The notes below the pieces were generated by a model. That model was given only the letters and a program-made list of their open reading frames with translations. It searched no databases and was not told the origin of the DNA. Positions 31,819-43,130 of a stretch of 64,000 bases of DNA are shown here, one piece after another; position 1 is the stretch's first letter, and each line of letters begins with the position of its first letter. Made by a program: the position numbers and the translations under genes. This stretch comes from Cololabis saira (Eukaryota; Chordata; Actinopteri; Beloniformes; Belonidae): positions 8,508,327 through 8,572,326 of the forward strand of contig NC_084590.1 in assembly GCF_033807715.1 (NCBI RefSeq), in the 5' to 3' direction.

Positions 31819-32618
31819 CTAGAAACTATGAGTAAACCTGCACTCTGAGAGCGGAGAGCTCTGCCAGGAACATAAGGCAATATCAGGTCTTGCAAATAAT
31901 GCGGAGCTAAGCCGTTTTGGGCTTTATATGCAAGGAATAAAATTTTAAATTGGATTCTGAATTTTACGGGTAGCCAATGGAGCGACGCTAACACTGGAGA
32001 GACGTGGTCTCTCCTGCTGATCCTGTCAGCACTCGCTGATGCATTCTGGATCAGCTGGAGCCTATTCAGCAAATTACTTGGACATCCTGCTAACAACACA
32101 TTACAGTAATCTAGTCTAGAGGACACAAATGCATGAACTAGCTTTTCTGCATCACTCTGCGAGAGGATTTTCCTAATTTTTGCAATATTACGGAGATGGA
32201 AAAACGCTATTTTACAAACCTTATTAACATATGGTTTAAACGACAAATCCTGATCGAAAACAACACCAAGGTTTCTCACAGTTGCACTGGAAGCTATCGC
32301 AACACCATCTAATCCATTCCTAAGATGCTCTGGACCAAGAATGATAACCTCTGTTTTATCTGATTTTAGAAGCAAGAAATTTCTGGACATCCAGTCCTTG
32401 ATGTTCCTAAGACATGCCTGAAGTTTAACTAACGGTTCTGTTTCATCTGGCTTCATAGACAAATATAGCTGTGTATCATCAGCATAACAATGAAAGTGTA
32501 TGCCGTGATTCTGGATTATACTTCCCAATGGCTGCATGTATAAACTGAACAAGATTGGCCCTAGCACTGAACCCTGCGGAACACCATAACAGACCCTTGA
32601 CTGTTCTGAAGACACTTC

Positions 32619-33148
32619 ATGTACCGGCCCACCCGGCCCTGCCTGGGTGGGGGGTGGCTGTCTGCGCTGGGGGGGCATTGCTGTCTTGGTCCTCCGTCGC
32701 TGGGCGGGGGCCGCGTGCCCCTGCGTTTGTGGGGACTCCGTGACTTCCTTGTGGGGACTCCCCCTCCTTCCCCCCCTACATGATTCATACGCACATAGGC
32801 GAAGGGGCGGGGGGTCCGGGTCGTGGGGGGCATTGTCCCGCGTGGCCCGGCACTCCCCGCCTCACGGTTTTAACAGCAATGTAGACACTGCACATTCAAC
32901 ACTTAATAAATACATTTGACAAGGACACGTAGTTCGAGAGGGGGGGGGCGGTGTCAAATTGATACTTGGTCCTCCCCCTCCCTGTTTTTATGGCATTAAT
33001 CACATGCACTCAACACCAGGGTCGGGAGGGGGTCCCACATCACCCGCGTTCCCTCGCCGTTGAAGTCTGGGTTTCCCTGTTGAGGCTCCTGCCCCTGCGA
33101 CCTGACCTTGGACAAGCAGACGAAGATGGACGGATGGATTGGTTTGCC
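32619..33148 (+). mobile_element. GC-rich LINE 3' region
   Basis: It ends GGACAAGCAGACGAAGATGG then ACGGATGGAT, the usual ATGG-type tail of a fish non-LTR element. The upstream part is G/C-rich with no intact frame. Confidence 0.55.
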
Positions 33149-33465
33149 TTTTGATTTTGGAGACAGTGGGCGCCATTGACAGAGGCTATTGCCCTCATTC
33201 AGGCATCGCAGGTTTGAGTCTCAGCCTATTGCTTTTTTTTTGCGTGTTTGCATGAGTTGTGAAGACCACCTGAGTAGTTGGAGATTTTGGAACGATTCTT
33301 GTTTGACTATTTTTTAAAGTAATTTGGCTTATAGGATAACCCTCGACTTTTCTTGCAAAGTCAACACCATATTTGACGGAACTCTCTTCTCGTGTAAATG
33401 TTCTGACGAACTATCTTGTCATCACATAAATGACCACCCGTTGATAATGCTATGGCTTTCTCTTC

Positions 33466-33552
33466 GGGTTTAGGTTAAGGTTAGGTTTAGGGTGAGGGTT
33501 AGGGTTAGGATTAGGTTTTAGGGTGAGGGAAGGTTAGGCTTAGGGTTAGGGT
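33466..33552 (+). repeat. Degenerate telomere-like (TTAGGG)n tract
   Basis: About a dozen variants of GGTTAGGG/GGTTTAGGG occur over 87 bp, including perfect TTAGGG units. Confidence 0.85.
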
Positions 33553-35199
33553 GTATGTAGGTGAGGTATGATGACTCTGAATTGTGTAGTTGAGCGTAGA
33601 ATGGTGACAAAACATCTACTGAGCCTAAGTTTCGTTTTCAATAGCAGTAGCTGGGTTAAATACATAAAGAAAGCCATTATCAACCCAAAGAATGATGACA
33701 AAAATCTACCGGGTAGACAGTATCCCATCTACTCACACCATTCAAGGCTCTGATTACACATGAAAAATTCCTATTCAGTGGACTGATAGCATTTGAAGCC
33801 GCTGAAACGACACCTCTAATGACACTGATGTCTCAGAGAGGTCCCCACTGGAATTCTTCGTCTTTTACTGGCTCCTGGACTTTTGGGGTTTGATGTTTGT
33901 ACTCTGGCAGTAGTAGAAGTAAAACTGTGCTGGTTTTGGTTCAAATATTGGGGTATTATGTGATGTCTGCATTTATCAGCGTACTTTGAACCTGTGGTTT
34001 ATAAAGTTTCTAATCCATTCAGTGATGTCTGGATGTCTACTGAAGCTGAAGTTTGTTTGGTCACAAAGGAATGGGAACTGTGATGGAAATGAGTTATTTC
34101 AGCTATTCTGTTCTTGTCTTCCCTCATGAGTTCCGGTGAGACCAGTATTGTCTCTGCAGAGTTGGGTTCAGCTGTGTTACGCAGCTGCAAAGATGTTATG
34201 ACAACTAATGTCATTTTCACTCACTGAATTCCAGCAATGTGTCAAGTCTTAATTTTACCAAGGTTACAATGTTTCAGTCTTGCACAAATTTTGCAGACAC
34301 CTTGTGATTCAAATGTATACATGCAGAGGTATTAGATAGTTTTAACAGCAGCCACTGTTATAATCCACAACAGCTTCTTCTTTAATGCTTACCTGTTAAA
34401 AGCTTTTAACACCCTTGCTTCAGTCAGCAGGACTTTAGTTCTCACATTTGGCAGCATTTTCAAACACGTGTAATACATTAGTAGTCATGGGGTGACATTG
34501 CATTTGTCCCTTGTGGAGAAATCTGGAGTTGCTTGAAATGCCACTAAAATCTAAACCTGAAATGTGAAAGAAAATAAACCCTCATGAATGCTGTGCTTAC
34601 TGGATCTGGGCATTTCCTGCTCCCAGATTTAATGAAATCTATTGTGGATGGCTGAACTTGTCAGGTAAGACCCGGACGTGCACACAACCCACAAACGTTC
34701 ATAAATTTAAATACAATCCCAACTGAAGAGCCTGGAATTTCACTTTATTGTTTTATTTTCAATCGTAACAAGATCAAAATGTATGCAGTGTCGCTGAAAG
34801 TAAATAAAAAATAGATGACTTCCAGCTTCCGTGAACATCTGCTACAAATATAATATGACAAAGTTGAAAAACACTAAGTTCAACTTGGTTTTATTAAGTT
34901 GTTTCAGCGAGATAATGCGCCCTACAAACTCATACGCTCTGCACCTTTTTCCTGTCACGTTTTTTAGAGGGACTTCGTCATAAATTAGTAGTCCAACATA
35001 CTTACTGACAAAATATAAAAATTCTTTATAACCTGTGAATAACTGAATGCCCATTCCTTATATTTTCTTGGGTTTTTCCGCCGTTTCGGCCATGATACCA
35101 GCTTCTGCTGAGCTCTGCGCTCCACGCCCCGCCCAGCTTTCGTCTCGACTACGAATCGGGAAGGAGGGGGAAGTGACGTATGCCGTAAAGCAGTCAAAG
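33553..35199. other. Intergenic, no recognised gene
   Basis: Short frames have no domain or splice context. The segment from about 35000 onward may already belong to the repeat that ends at 35391. Confidence 0.4.
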
Positions 35200-35391
35200 C
35201 CGTAAAAATGTGTAGTTTTTTAGTGTGGCAGGGTTCCTACCATGCTCCTCAAAGTTACATAGTGCCAGTGAAGGTCATACAGACCCCTCAGACCATGACA
35301 GAGGTTCATTAAACCTGTTGGAAGTTGATGTACCATCACAATGATGATGATGAAATATTAGATTAAGGTGGAAAAGTTACATAGTGCTGCT
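35200..35391. mobile_element. Right part of a TTAA element
   Basis: It ends GTTACATAGTGCTGCT followed by TTAA, the same terminus as the MITE at 30585-30828, and shares its CCTACCATGCTCCTCAAAGT block. The left end was not found. Confidence 0.6.
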
Positions 35392-35663
35392 TTAAAAGTG
35401 TAATATATCTAGTTTCAGCAAGGCAAGATTATTTGTACTTCACATTTCAGCAACAAGGCGATTTGATGTGCTTTACATAAAGAAACCATGAAAAGATAAG
35501 ATTAAAAGTTATTAGCTACAGTGCAGTGGCAGAATCAAGAAAAGTCAGACTTCAGCTGTAGCTACAATTTAGTACTAAAATTAACAAAGCTTAAATCAGA
35601 TGGTTTAAATAATTGTGAACAAATATGTTTTTAACTTTGGTTTAAAGGAACTGAGGATTTCAG

Positions 35664-36440
35664 TGACTACGTTTACATGCATCAATAACCCTTTTCTAAC
35701 CGGAATATTAGCAATAACCTGGTTTTGCACGGCCATGTAAACACCAATAACCCCTTTGAATAACCGGAATTTGCTCATATTCCCGATTTTAAAACCCCGA
35801 ATATGACCCCTGGGTTACTCCTTTTCTAACCTGAATATTGGGTCATGTAAACGCCTAACGGGATATCCCCATCAAAAGGAACAGGAATGTGTTTTCTGCA
35901 CATGCTCTGTTCACAAGGAATCCTGGTCTTTTGAGTCCAGGAAGTTCTTCTAAACACGGAGAAACCAAGACCAGGAGGAGACTAATCACTTCATAAATGT
36001 AATGAAGGATATGAACATTTTATCATTTGTAGCGGCTAGAAAGTACCGGGATAGAGAGATTTACAAAAAGGTGAGCGAAAAGTTGCGTGAAGCAGCATTT
36101 GTAGGAACGCCAGACCAGATCAAGCACTGCCCGAAGACGCTGATAAAGGCGAACTACAGGGCCGAGAAACAAAACGGTACCAGCGGGTCCGATTATCCGC
36201 CCTGCTGCTGTTATTGTTGTTGTTTTGAATTTGGATACAGGAAGAAGAAGCAGAAATGACGGGAAATGCGTCATGACGTTCTCCGTGCGTTGCTGGTTTG
36301 ATCCAGATATCCTAATGATTAATTACCATGTACACAGGTATAACCCTGTTTGCTCACGCATGTAAACAGATTATTCCCAATGTTTCAGTAACCGGAATAT
36401 TGACCTTAACCCAACTTTTGACTGCATGTAAACGTAGTCA
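35664..36440. mobile_element. Harbinger-type element with Myb-like remnant
   Basis: The left end TGACTACGTTTACATGCA and the inverted right end TGACTACGTTTACATGCA match exactly. The word CAG is found at both edges, compatible with the 3-bp CWG target of PIF/Harbinger. Several GGAATATT and CATGTAAAC words lie near the ends. A Myb-like coding piece is inside. Confidence 0.75.
36002..36259 (+). CDS. Myb/SANT-like fragment (transposon-borne)
   Basis: An 85-residue frame reads ARKYRDREIYKKVSEKLREA and TPDQIKHCPKTLIKANYRAE, the helices of the Myb/SANT-like DNA-binding domain of Harbinger-associated proteins. It then runs into a cysteine-rich low-complexity tail. It lies wholly inside the 35664-36440 element and is likely a remnant. 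Confidence 0.5.
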   Translation: MKDMNILSFVAARKYRDREIYKKVSEKLREAAFVGTPDQIKHCPKTLIKANYRAEKQNGTSGSDYPPCCCYCCCFEFGYRKKKQK

Positions 36441-37014
36441 GCGTTCCTGCCGGTTTCTGGAAGTTTGTTCCAGACCTGTGGAGCATAAAAGCTGAATGCT
36501 GCTTCTCCATGTTTGGTTCTGGTTCTGGGGACACAGAGCAGACCTGAACCAGAAGACCTGAGAGGTCTGGATGGTTGCTATGGCAACAACAAGTCACTGA
36601 TGTATTTTGGTCCTGAACCATTCAGTGATTTATAAACTAACAGAAGTATTATAAAGTCTATTCTCTGAGGTGCAAGGAACCAGTGTAAAGATCTCAGAAC
36701 TGGAGTGATGTGGGAGACGAGGAGATCCATGAGCTGCTCAGCCCCGTAGACGAAGACACCATAAACCAGCGTGTGTCCAGAACCACCGAGGATGGTCTGT
36801 TGTTGGAACAACTGGACACAAAGATGACAAACCGGGAATTTGGAAGAAGCAAAACTCGGCCAAAAAGTTTATCCATCTTCGTTCTTGAAAATGACGGCTG
36901 TCTGACGGTGTATAAAAAATCCTGCTGATGTGTGGACCTCATTCTACACACCAGTTATGTTATGTTCCATGAACGTCACCTCCCGACTTGGCTTCCCTCC
37001 CCTCAACTCGCCTT

Positions 37015-37697
37015 CAGGCCCGAGGTGACAAATAACCCGCCTTGCCTGTACATTGCCAACGCGCCCTGGCTATAACGCGGTTCACCTTTCACGTCTCGCT
37101 GCTTCACAGATTTGCATTGTGCACCGTGTTCTGCATTCTGATTGGCTACACAGTCTCCCCGCTTCTTCACTTCCTGTGTCAATACCGTTGGTCGCTTAGC
37201 AACAATGCTGAGAACGGCCAATGAGCTTCAGCAGCAGCTCAACAACGGGAGCCTTTGATGAATCGTTCATTACAGTCTCAGATATAATCCATGGTGGCAT
37301 GTCGGTTTATAAGAATCTTTTTGCCCAGAAGTAAAAAGAGCGACAACAACGACCCATAACTTTGTTTCTTCTCTCGAAAAAACACACCTGCACCGCGGCT
37401 TTAGAAGAAAAAGATGCTACGGAGCAAGTCAGGATTCAGCAGCATCAGAAGAGCAGTGAAATACGCGCCAGTCACAGTTTGTCCTACTGTATTTATTGTA
37501 TTTTTTTCATAATCATTTTTCAATTCAAATCGTTCAAATCCAATTACTCGGGTCGCGGAGGGGCAGGGCTGATCTCCGCAATTTGAAGCCTTGTATAATA
37601 ATTATTAAAAAAAAATAAAGGCTGCTACTTCACGGATTTCACCTGTCACGGGTTCTTTTTGGAACGTAACCCCCCACGAAAAACCAGGGATTACTGT
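37015..37697. mobile_element. Tigger/pogo-type element, one end
   Basis: The right end CGAAAAACCAGGGATTACTG followed by TA, with CACGGGTTCTTTTTGGAACG before it, is the Tigger terminus. The interior (GATTGGCTACACAGTCTCCC, GTTGGTCGCTTAGCAACAA) also matches Tigger-type elements as I know them. The left terminus is not found and there is no transposase. Confidence 0.65.
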
Positions 37698-38500
37698 ATC
37701 CAATCTAAAAACTTCAGCTGTTACAATTTTTTTTTTTTTTTGCACTTTAAATGGATATTGAAAGGCTTATTTGAGTTATTTATTTATTTCATACAAATAA
37801 CTTTTGGAATTTTTTTGTTTTTGCCCAAAAAAGGAATGTTTTGTTGGACACGAGAATAACTGCTGCCATGTTTTTGTCTTTAAATATGTTTAAAAGTATG
37901 AAAACATTAAAGATTTTAGTTATAATTGCATAAATTGTCATTGCTTTATATACTTTCTTGGGGTTAAATTAGCACAAAATGCTAAAAAACCAAATTCTCA
38001 AAACTTAAAAACCGAAAAACACAGAAAATGGAAAAAATAAAAACGGAGTGTGAAAAAAAACTAAAACCGATTTCATCCGTCTCTGTTTCCTCCCTGGATC
38101 TGTTTGGTAATTCTGCCACACGATGTTTCTGAAAGCAGTTCCATCAGCATTCTGGGAGCTGATTGGTTCTTACAGCATCATTAGCTGCTAATACTTGCTG
38201 TTGAATCTCAATATAATACTAGTAGTAATATGTTGCATAAATACACAGTCATATAATTCATTCAACAGCTCAAAGAACAGTTTTAATAACACTAACCCAA
38301 ATCAATATCAGAATGGAATCAGATCGACTCAAAGCTTGATAATCAATTCTGAATCTTAAGAATCGGAATCGTATTGATTCTTGACATTTTAATGGATCCC
38401 CAGCCCTAATGTTCAATATGAAGAGCAGAAAATCCAATAAGCACCACTAGGACACATCACAGAGGTTCAGGACTCATCTGACTCAGAATACAAAAGTATT
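37698..38500. other. Intergenic, no recognised gene
   Basis: The 38335-38405 stretch (GAATCTTAAGAATCGGAATC, ending GGATCCCCAGCCCTAA) resembles a hAT end. The rest is AT-rich without features. Confidence 0.35.
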
Positions 38501-38823
38501 TTACTGATTTTTAATAAAACAGTTTCACAACTGTAAAGGCACTTGAGAACATCTGCATAGCTGTCAATAGTGAACATCTGAACATCCAAACGCTGAGGAG
38601 GAAGCCACTAGAGAAGAGGACGGGGACGACGTCCGTCTACGTCCACACCTTCTGGAAGGTCATTTTGTAGTTCGTCTTCAGTTTCCACCGTTGTGGGGAT
38701 AACAGCTGTGATCCAGTCCTTTGGTTTGACATCAGCTTGGATCGATCTCTAAACTGTCGGGGTTGAAACAGTCCTCCTTCATCTAAAAAAAGAAAGGAAA
38801 AGGCACCGGGATGGTTGCGACCC

Positions 38824-38829
38824 TTTATT
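38824..38829 (-). terminator. smco4: smco4 polyadenylation signal AATAAA
   Basis: AATAAA on the minus strand lies about 125 bases after the smco4 stop codon. It would give a short 3' UTR ending near 38800-38810. Confidence 0.6.
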
Positions 38830-38951
38830 TGGATCTGCAGTCCTGCATCAGGCCCTCTTTGGAGAAGCAAACCCGGCAGTGACGAGGGATTCTTTGGTAT
38901 GGCCGTCGCAGTCCCGTTAGAGTCCGTCTAACTTGCTCCGTCTGCTCCGGT

Positions 38952-39131
38952 TTACTCGATGTCGCCGGGCCTCGTGGCCACGTAGACGAAGACGATGATG
39001 AGCAGCACGAGGACGGCCAGCGTGGGCAGCACCACGGTGGCCACCTGCTGCCGCGCCTCCTGCATGGCGTGCTTCCGCTCCTTCTTGTCCTTGGACGTCT
39101 CCTTCTTGGGTTTGCCCTTGAGCTGCCTCAT
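38952..39131 (-). CDS. smco4: smco4, single-pass membrane and coiled-coil protein 4
   Basis: A complete 59-residue protein in one coding exon. It has a lysine-rich N-terminus (MRQLKGKPKKETSKDKKERK), a short helical stretch, one membrane segment (about residues 32-52, VVLPTLAVLVLLIIVFVYVA) and a short tail ending in IE. Length and sequence match vertebrate SMCO4 closely. The function of the family is poorly known; the layout suggests a small tail-anchored or single-pass protein. An acceptor-like CTGTCAG| at 39186-39192 implies that the 5' UTR continues in an upstream exon. It has the same orientation as nf1, 15.8 kb upstream of it. Confidence 0.95.
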   Translation of the reverse strand: MRQLKGKPKKETSKDKKERKHAMQEARQQVATVVLPTLAVLVLLIIVFVYVATRPGDIE

Positions 39132-39185
39132 GTTGTCCCCCGAGCGACGATCTGTCTACGACCGTGACGTGGTTTTCCACTGCAC

Positions 39186-39192
39186 CTGACAG
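39186..39192 (-). other. smco4: Probable 3' splice site of the smco4 coding exon
   Basis: Minus-strand GGTCTCTGTCAG|GTGCAGTGG lies 54 bases before the ATG. A second AG six bases later could be used instead. Confidence 0.5.
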
Positions 39193-39596
39193 AGACCGGA
39201 AAGACCAGAGTCAGTCCAGCTGTTCAAGAAGACCCGTTTCCAACTCCGTCCCGATCAGGCCTGTGTTTAAGGCTCCTGCTCCCAGATGACAAAGCTCATC
39301 TAAAAATGTTTGTATCTCAGCAACTTCAAGCTGGATTTGAAAAAACATTACCAAAAAAAGTGAGGTAGTAAACGCGACTGCTTGAAAAGAACCAAAAAAA
39401 ACTTTCTTAGACACATCCCACAGGTTTGTAAAGAGTGCGAGGTTTCTGGACCCACAGAAAACTGTTTTTTGAAACACGCAGAACTCATTTTTAATTCCTC
39501 ATTTTAAACTATGATGCTAATCAAGGTTAGCATCCACCCTGGACAAATCTGATCAAATCATCCTCATTTCAGATGTCCTTTTAGCAACGACATATA
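39193..39596. other. Probable smco4 intron, no recognised repeat
   Basis: Nothing is seen beyond short frames without domains. Confidence 0.35.
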
Positions 39597-39985
39597 CAGT
39601 TGTGGGAAAAAGTGTTTGCCCCCTTCCTGATTTCTTATCTTATTCTTTTTTTGCATGTTTGTCGCACTTAAATGTTTCAGATCAAAAACTTTAAATATTA
39701 GACAAAGATAACACAAGTAAACACAAAATGCAGTTTTTAAATGAAGGTTTTTATTATTAGGGGGAAATAAAAATTCAAACCTACATGGCCCTGTGTGAAA
39801 AGGTGATTGCTCCATAAACCAATAAACCCATAAACCTATTAACTGGTTGGGCCCCTTAGCAGCAACAACTGCAATCAAGTGTTTGCCATAATTGGCAATG
39901 AGTCTTTTCCAGCTGTGGAGGAAATTTGGCCCACTCATCTTTGCAGAATTGTTGTAATTCAGCCATTCAATTGGAGGGTTTTTCA

Positions 39986-40772
39986 TACAGAGTATGAGTA
40001 TTTTAATTTGTGTACTTGCCGATACCAAGTACCGATACTTCTACCACAAAAATAACTAGGCTAAAATTGCAATGAAAAAATGCAATGAATTGGAAGACAG
40101 GTTTTGTTTGCAACAGATAAATAACAAAAAAAAATAAATCTTTCTGTGTAAATAAAAAGTCTCCACACTGGCACGGTCTTATCGCGGCTCGAGTGCGTTG
40201 AGAAGACGGTGAAATCCTTCGTCTTCTCTAACTGACAGTGTCTGCTCATCCAGCGCTAGATAACGGGTTAGAGCCTCCGTTATTTTAACTTGTCTTTTAC
40301 CATTGTCTGTCTCTTTTGCAGAACCTGAGCTAATGTTGCTGTTGTGATCTTGCAGTAACATTAGTAAACTCCGTATACTCAGCTTTATGATGCGTCTTGA
40401 GATGTTTTATCAAGTTTCTCGTATTAAACGATGTATTTTCTCCTTCCCTCCTCTGGACACCTTAGCAGCACGTAGCTTGCAGTCTGCCTTGCTTCTGTCA
40501 TCGTCCCTTATTTTCTCCACACTGCTGACATCCCACTTGCTTAATTATCTCTATCTTGCCTGAAACGGCGCTGCCAGTCTCACTCATGTATCACTCTCTT
40601 CTCATCACCAGCTGACTGCAGCTCAACATCTCCCCCTAGAGTCGCTAATCAGTAACTACAACAACAATCAAGTGGTATCGGTGCGTAGTATCGTAGAATT
40701 TTTGCGAGTGCGAGTACATGAGAGCAGTATCGGCCCCGATACTGATACCAATATCGGTATCGGGCATCCCTA
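39986..40772 (-). mobile_element. hAT element with BED-type transposase remnant
   Basis: The right end is GGTATCGGGCATCCCTA. The flanks GTTTTTCA (39978-39985) and GTTTTCGA (40773-40780) are a diverged 8-bp duplication. The minus strand (40190-40470) encodes the same transposase start as at 2640-2945 (RYLALDEQTLSVREDEGFHR). The left terminal repeat has lost its outer part. Confidence 0.8.
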
Positions 40773-40799
40773 GTTTTCGAGCATGAACCTCTTTTTTAA

Positions 40800-41030
40800 G
40801 GCCATGCCACAGCATCTCAATGGGATTCAGCTCTTGGGGTAACTTTGGTCGGCCGGCCTCCAGGGAAGGTTCACCACTCTTCCACGTTTTCTCCATTTGT
40901 GGATAACGGCTCTCACTGTGGTTCGCTGGAGACCCAAAGCTTTAGAAAAAGCTTTATAACCTTTTCCAGACTGATAGATCTCAATTACTATGTTTCTCAT
41001 TTGTTCCTGAATGTCTTTAGATCGCAGCAT
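40800..41030 (-). pseudogene. Tc1-type transposase remnant
   Basis: The start MLRSKDIQEQMRNIVIEIYQ and the HTH region (YKAFSKALGLQRTTVRAVIH) are kept. The frame then jumps to the C-terminal motif NPIEMLWHGLKKEVHARK, so the DDE catalytic region is deleted. Confidence 0.85.
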
Positions 41031-41437
41031 GATGTCTAGCTTTTGAGGATCTTTTGGTCTACTTCACTTTATCAGACAAGTCTTATTTAAGTGATTTCTT
41101 GATTGAAAACAGGTGTGGCAGTAATCAGGCCTGGGTGTGGCTGGAGAAATTGAACTCAGCTTTCCAAAGATGTGATAAACCAGAGTTAATTTCTGTTTTA
41201 ACGGGGGGGGGGGGGGGGTTCACTTTTTCACACAGGGTTATGTAGGTTTGGATTTTTTTTCCTCCTTAATAATAAAAACCTTCATTTAAAAACTGCATTT
41301 TGTGTTTATTTGTGTTATCTTTGTCTAATATTTAAATTTGTTTGATGATCTGAAACATTTAATTGTGACAAACATGCAAAAAATAAGAAATCAGGAAGGG
41401 GGCAAACACTTTTTCACACAACTGTAAATGGATGACT

Positions 41438-41530
41438 GCTGAGCTCCGGCTGAGCTCCGCTCCGGCTGAGCTCCGGCTGAGCTCCGGCTGAGCTCCGGCT
41501 GAGCTCCGGCTGCGCTCCGGCTGAGCTCCA
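41438..41530. repeat. 11-bp minisatellite GGCTGAGCTCC
   Basis: About eight units, one carrying GCGCTCC instead of GAGCTCC. It is just outside the Tc1 element. Confidence 0.9.
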
Positions 41531-41699
41531 CCAGACCCACCATGAACACTTACTGCTCCCCTGGAGGCCAAGACTAGCCGTGGTCTGCTCAGGTCCTCCT
41601 CCAGCCTAGCTGGTGGAGTGCAGCCTCTGATGGTGGACATGTAACTGTCCTTGTCCTCAGTGCTGTATTTGATCACAACATTTAACTGCAGAGTAAATA

Positions 41700-42057
41700 C
41701 ATGTATGTATATTTCTCCAGTTTTATCTTCTGTTCATCGTCTACCTATAAAACCCAGAATAGAAGTTAAACTTCCTCACACACTCCTCACATATAAAGAT
41801 CTTAATGACCAACCTCCACCAGGTCTTCCAGAGCTCATAGTTCCAGGTTCTCCAAGCAGAACTCTTGTCTCTCAGACAGCAGGTTTATTTGTGGTTCCTA
41901 GAGGTTCTGACAGTAGAACTGGAGGCAGAACCTTCAGGTTCCTCTCTGGAACCAGGTTGTGTTCAGAAAACCTCTCTACCTTTAAGATGAAGCTTCAAAC
42001 CTCCCTGTTCGTAGTTAGGGATGACCTGAAACATCCCTTAGTGATGCTGCTGTAGAC
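41700..42057 (+). pseudogene. L2-type LINE C-terminal fragment
   Basis: The plus strand reads ISPVLSSVHRLPIKPRIEVK, LLTYKDLNDQPPPGLPELIV and LVSQTAGLFVVPRGSDSRTG, then a degraded end (STFKMKLQTSLF). Both ends are truncated. Confidence 0.8.
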
Positions 42058-42114
42058 CTGGATTGCTAGAGACCTCCCATGATGCACCTCTCCTCCCTCC
42101 AACTCTATTAATCG

Positions 42115-42567
42115 GTGCGTCCGAAATGCCATACTAAACAGTATATACTCAAAAAGTATACTTAAGTGCGGTACACTTTTGAATAAATATCAGTAGTATG
42201 CATTAATTGGGACGTACTACTCAGAGCCACATGACACCTCCTGCCGTTGGGAGGGGGAGTTGTTACCATGGTAACAACTCCTGTCACAGCAGCAGTAGCA
42301 GCACCGCTCCGCTCTTTCCTGTTTATCCTGGCCCAAACAAGATGACATTACCTAATACTATTATATACCAATATTATAATAATATTATTATACTTAATAT
42401 TATATTATGACATATACGTATCTGCGCAGCACTTAGCAACCAAACGCTGCTGCATTGCATTGTGAGAAGTTTCTGCTTAGCTAGTGTCCATCAATCCACA
42501 CTAATACAATTCTCTGGAAGTATGGATAGTACATACTATTGAGTACGTACTAATGTTTCAGACGCAC
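42115..42567. mobile_element. MITE with GTGCGTCCGAAATG ends
   Basis: The left end GTGCGTCCGAAATGCCATAC and the inverted right end GTGCGTCTGAAACATTAGTA are terminal repeats with AGTATACTTA-like words inside. A GTTACCATGGTAAC palindrome lies at 42264-42277. No coding sequence is seen. Confidence 0.7.
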
Positions 42568-43130
42568 TTAAATAATCTTATAAAATTGTTAAAAAACTTT
42601 GTAATTTACCAGGTTCCAACGGCTGCAGACGAGAGATTAAATAGTCGCTCAGCTGAGGCTTGTTATAAAACTAATGATTTCAACTGAAAACACATTAAAG
42701 CATGAATAACTGATTTAATATTTAGGTTTTTTGGTAAGTGACCGTGATATAAGCGGGATAATGCCCTTCGAGGTGACATTAACATAAATATATGGACTTA
42801 TCTCTTACTTACACCACATCAGTTCTGATCTCCATGACGGGTATACGGGGGGATTTTATTACCTCATGAAGTTAAATAGTTTTTAGACACATTTATGTAT
42901 TCACATTTATGTATTCAGTGTGGTCTTTGGGTTGATGGACGGTCATTTTTTTAGTTTTTCAGTATTTTCTTCTAGTTTTTAGTCACTTTGTTGCAGATTC
43001 TTGTACAGTGTTCTTGACTGCACCTGGGAATAAAGGTTCTGGTTCTGATCACATAGTCCAGTCCACCTGTATCTGAGCAGGACCAGAACTGTGCCATGAC
43101 AGTTAAACATGAGAGAAACCAGAACAGAAA
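42568..43130. other. Intergenic, mostly unrecognised
   Basis: AATAAAGGTTCTGGTTCTGA near 43030 resembles a LINE tail. The rest shows nothing I can name. Confidence 0.35.

Larger units (their letters stand above)
29666..32618 (-). mobile_element. L2-type LINE, 5' truncated
   Basis: The minus strand carries an RT C-terminal half (31827-32618), a further C-terminal piece (30360-30505) and a 3' tail ending in (AATTG)n at 29666-29698. The hAT element at 30514-31818 separates them. The tail is the source of the fragments at 903-1640, 10908-10995 and 11264-11440. The 29930-30060 part is G-rich. Confidence 0.85.
30360..32678 (-). pseudogene. L2-type LINE reverse transcriptase, split
   Basis: The open frame 31803-32678 (291 codons) contains [20 protein letters not shown], the catalytic [13 protein letters not shown] box, [20 protein letters not shown] and [12 protein letters not shown], in the L2 order. 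After the hAT insertion the frame resumes with CYQAPLLWNQLPIWVKEADT to about 30360. The RT N-terminal half and the endonuclease are missing. The first about 20 codons of the frame come from the adjoining GC-rich element. Confidence 0.85.
35400..36812 (-). pseudogene. L2/Rex-type LINE C-terminus, split
   Basis: The minus strand at 36440-36812 reads HITPVLRSLHWFLAPQRIDF and LLVYKSLNGSGPKYISDLLL, the post-RT region of L2-type LINEs. The 3' tail lies at 35400-35660 (GCAAGGCAAGATTATTTGTA). The Harbinger-type element at 35664-36440 separates them. Confidence 0.8.
39597..41424 (-). mobile_element. Tc1/mariner element, decayed
   Basis: Terminal inverted repeats CAGTTGTG(G/T)GAAAAAGTG, continuing through TTTGCCCCCTTCCTGATTTC, lie at both ends and are flanked by TA. 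The transposase is on the minus strand but has lost its catalytic core. The hAT element at 39986-40772 is inserted in it. Confidence 0.9.

Noticed and set aside
33141..33240. tRNA-like segment (GGTTTGAGTCTC followed by a T run)
   Set aside because: The B-box-like word and T run are suggestive, but no A box or cloverleaf could be built.
36710..36928. 72-codon plus frame after the LINE fragment
   Set aside because: No known domain, and it overlaps the LINE coding strand on the opposite side.
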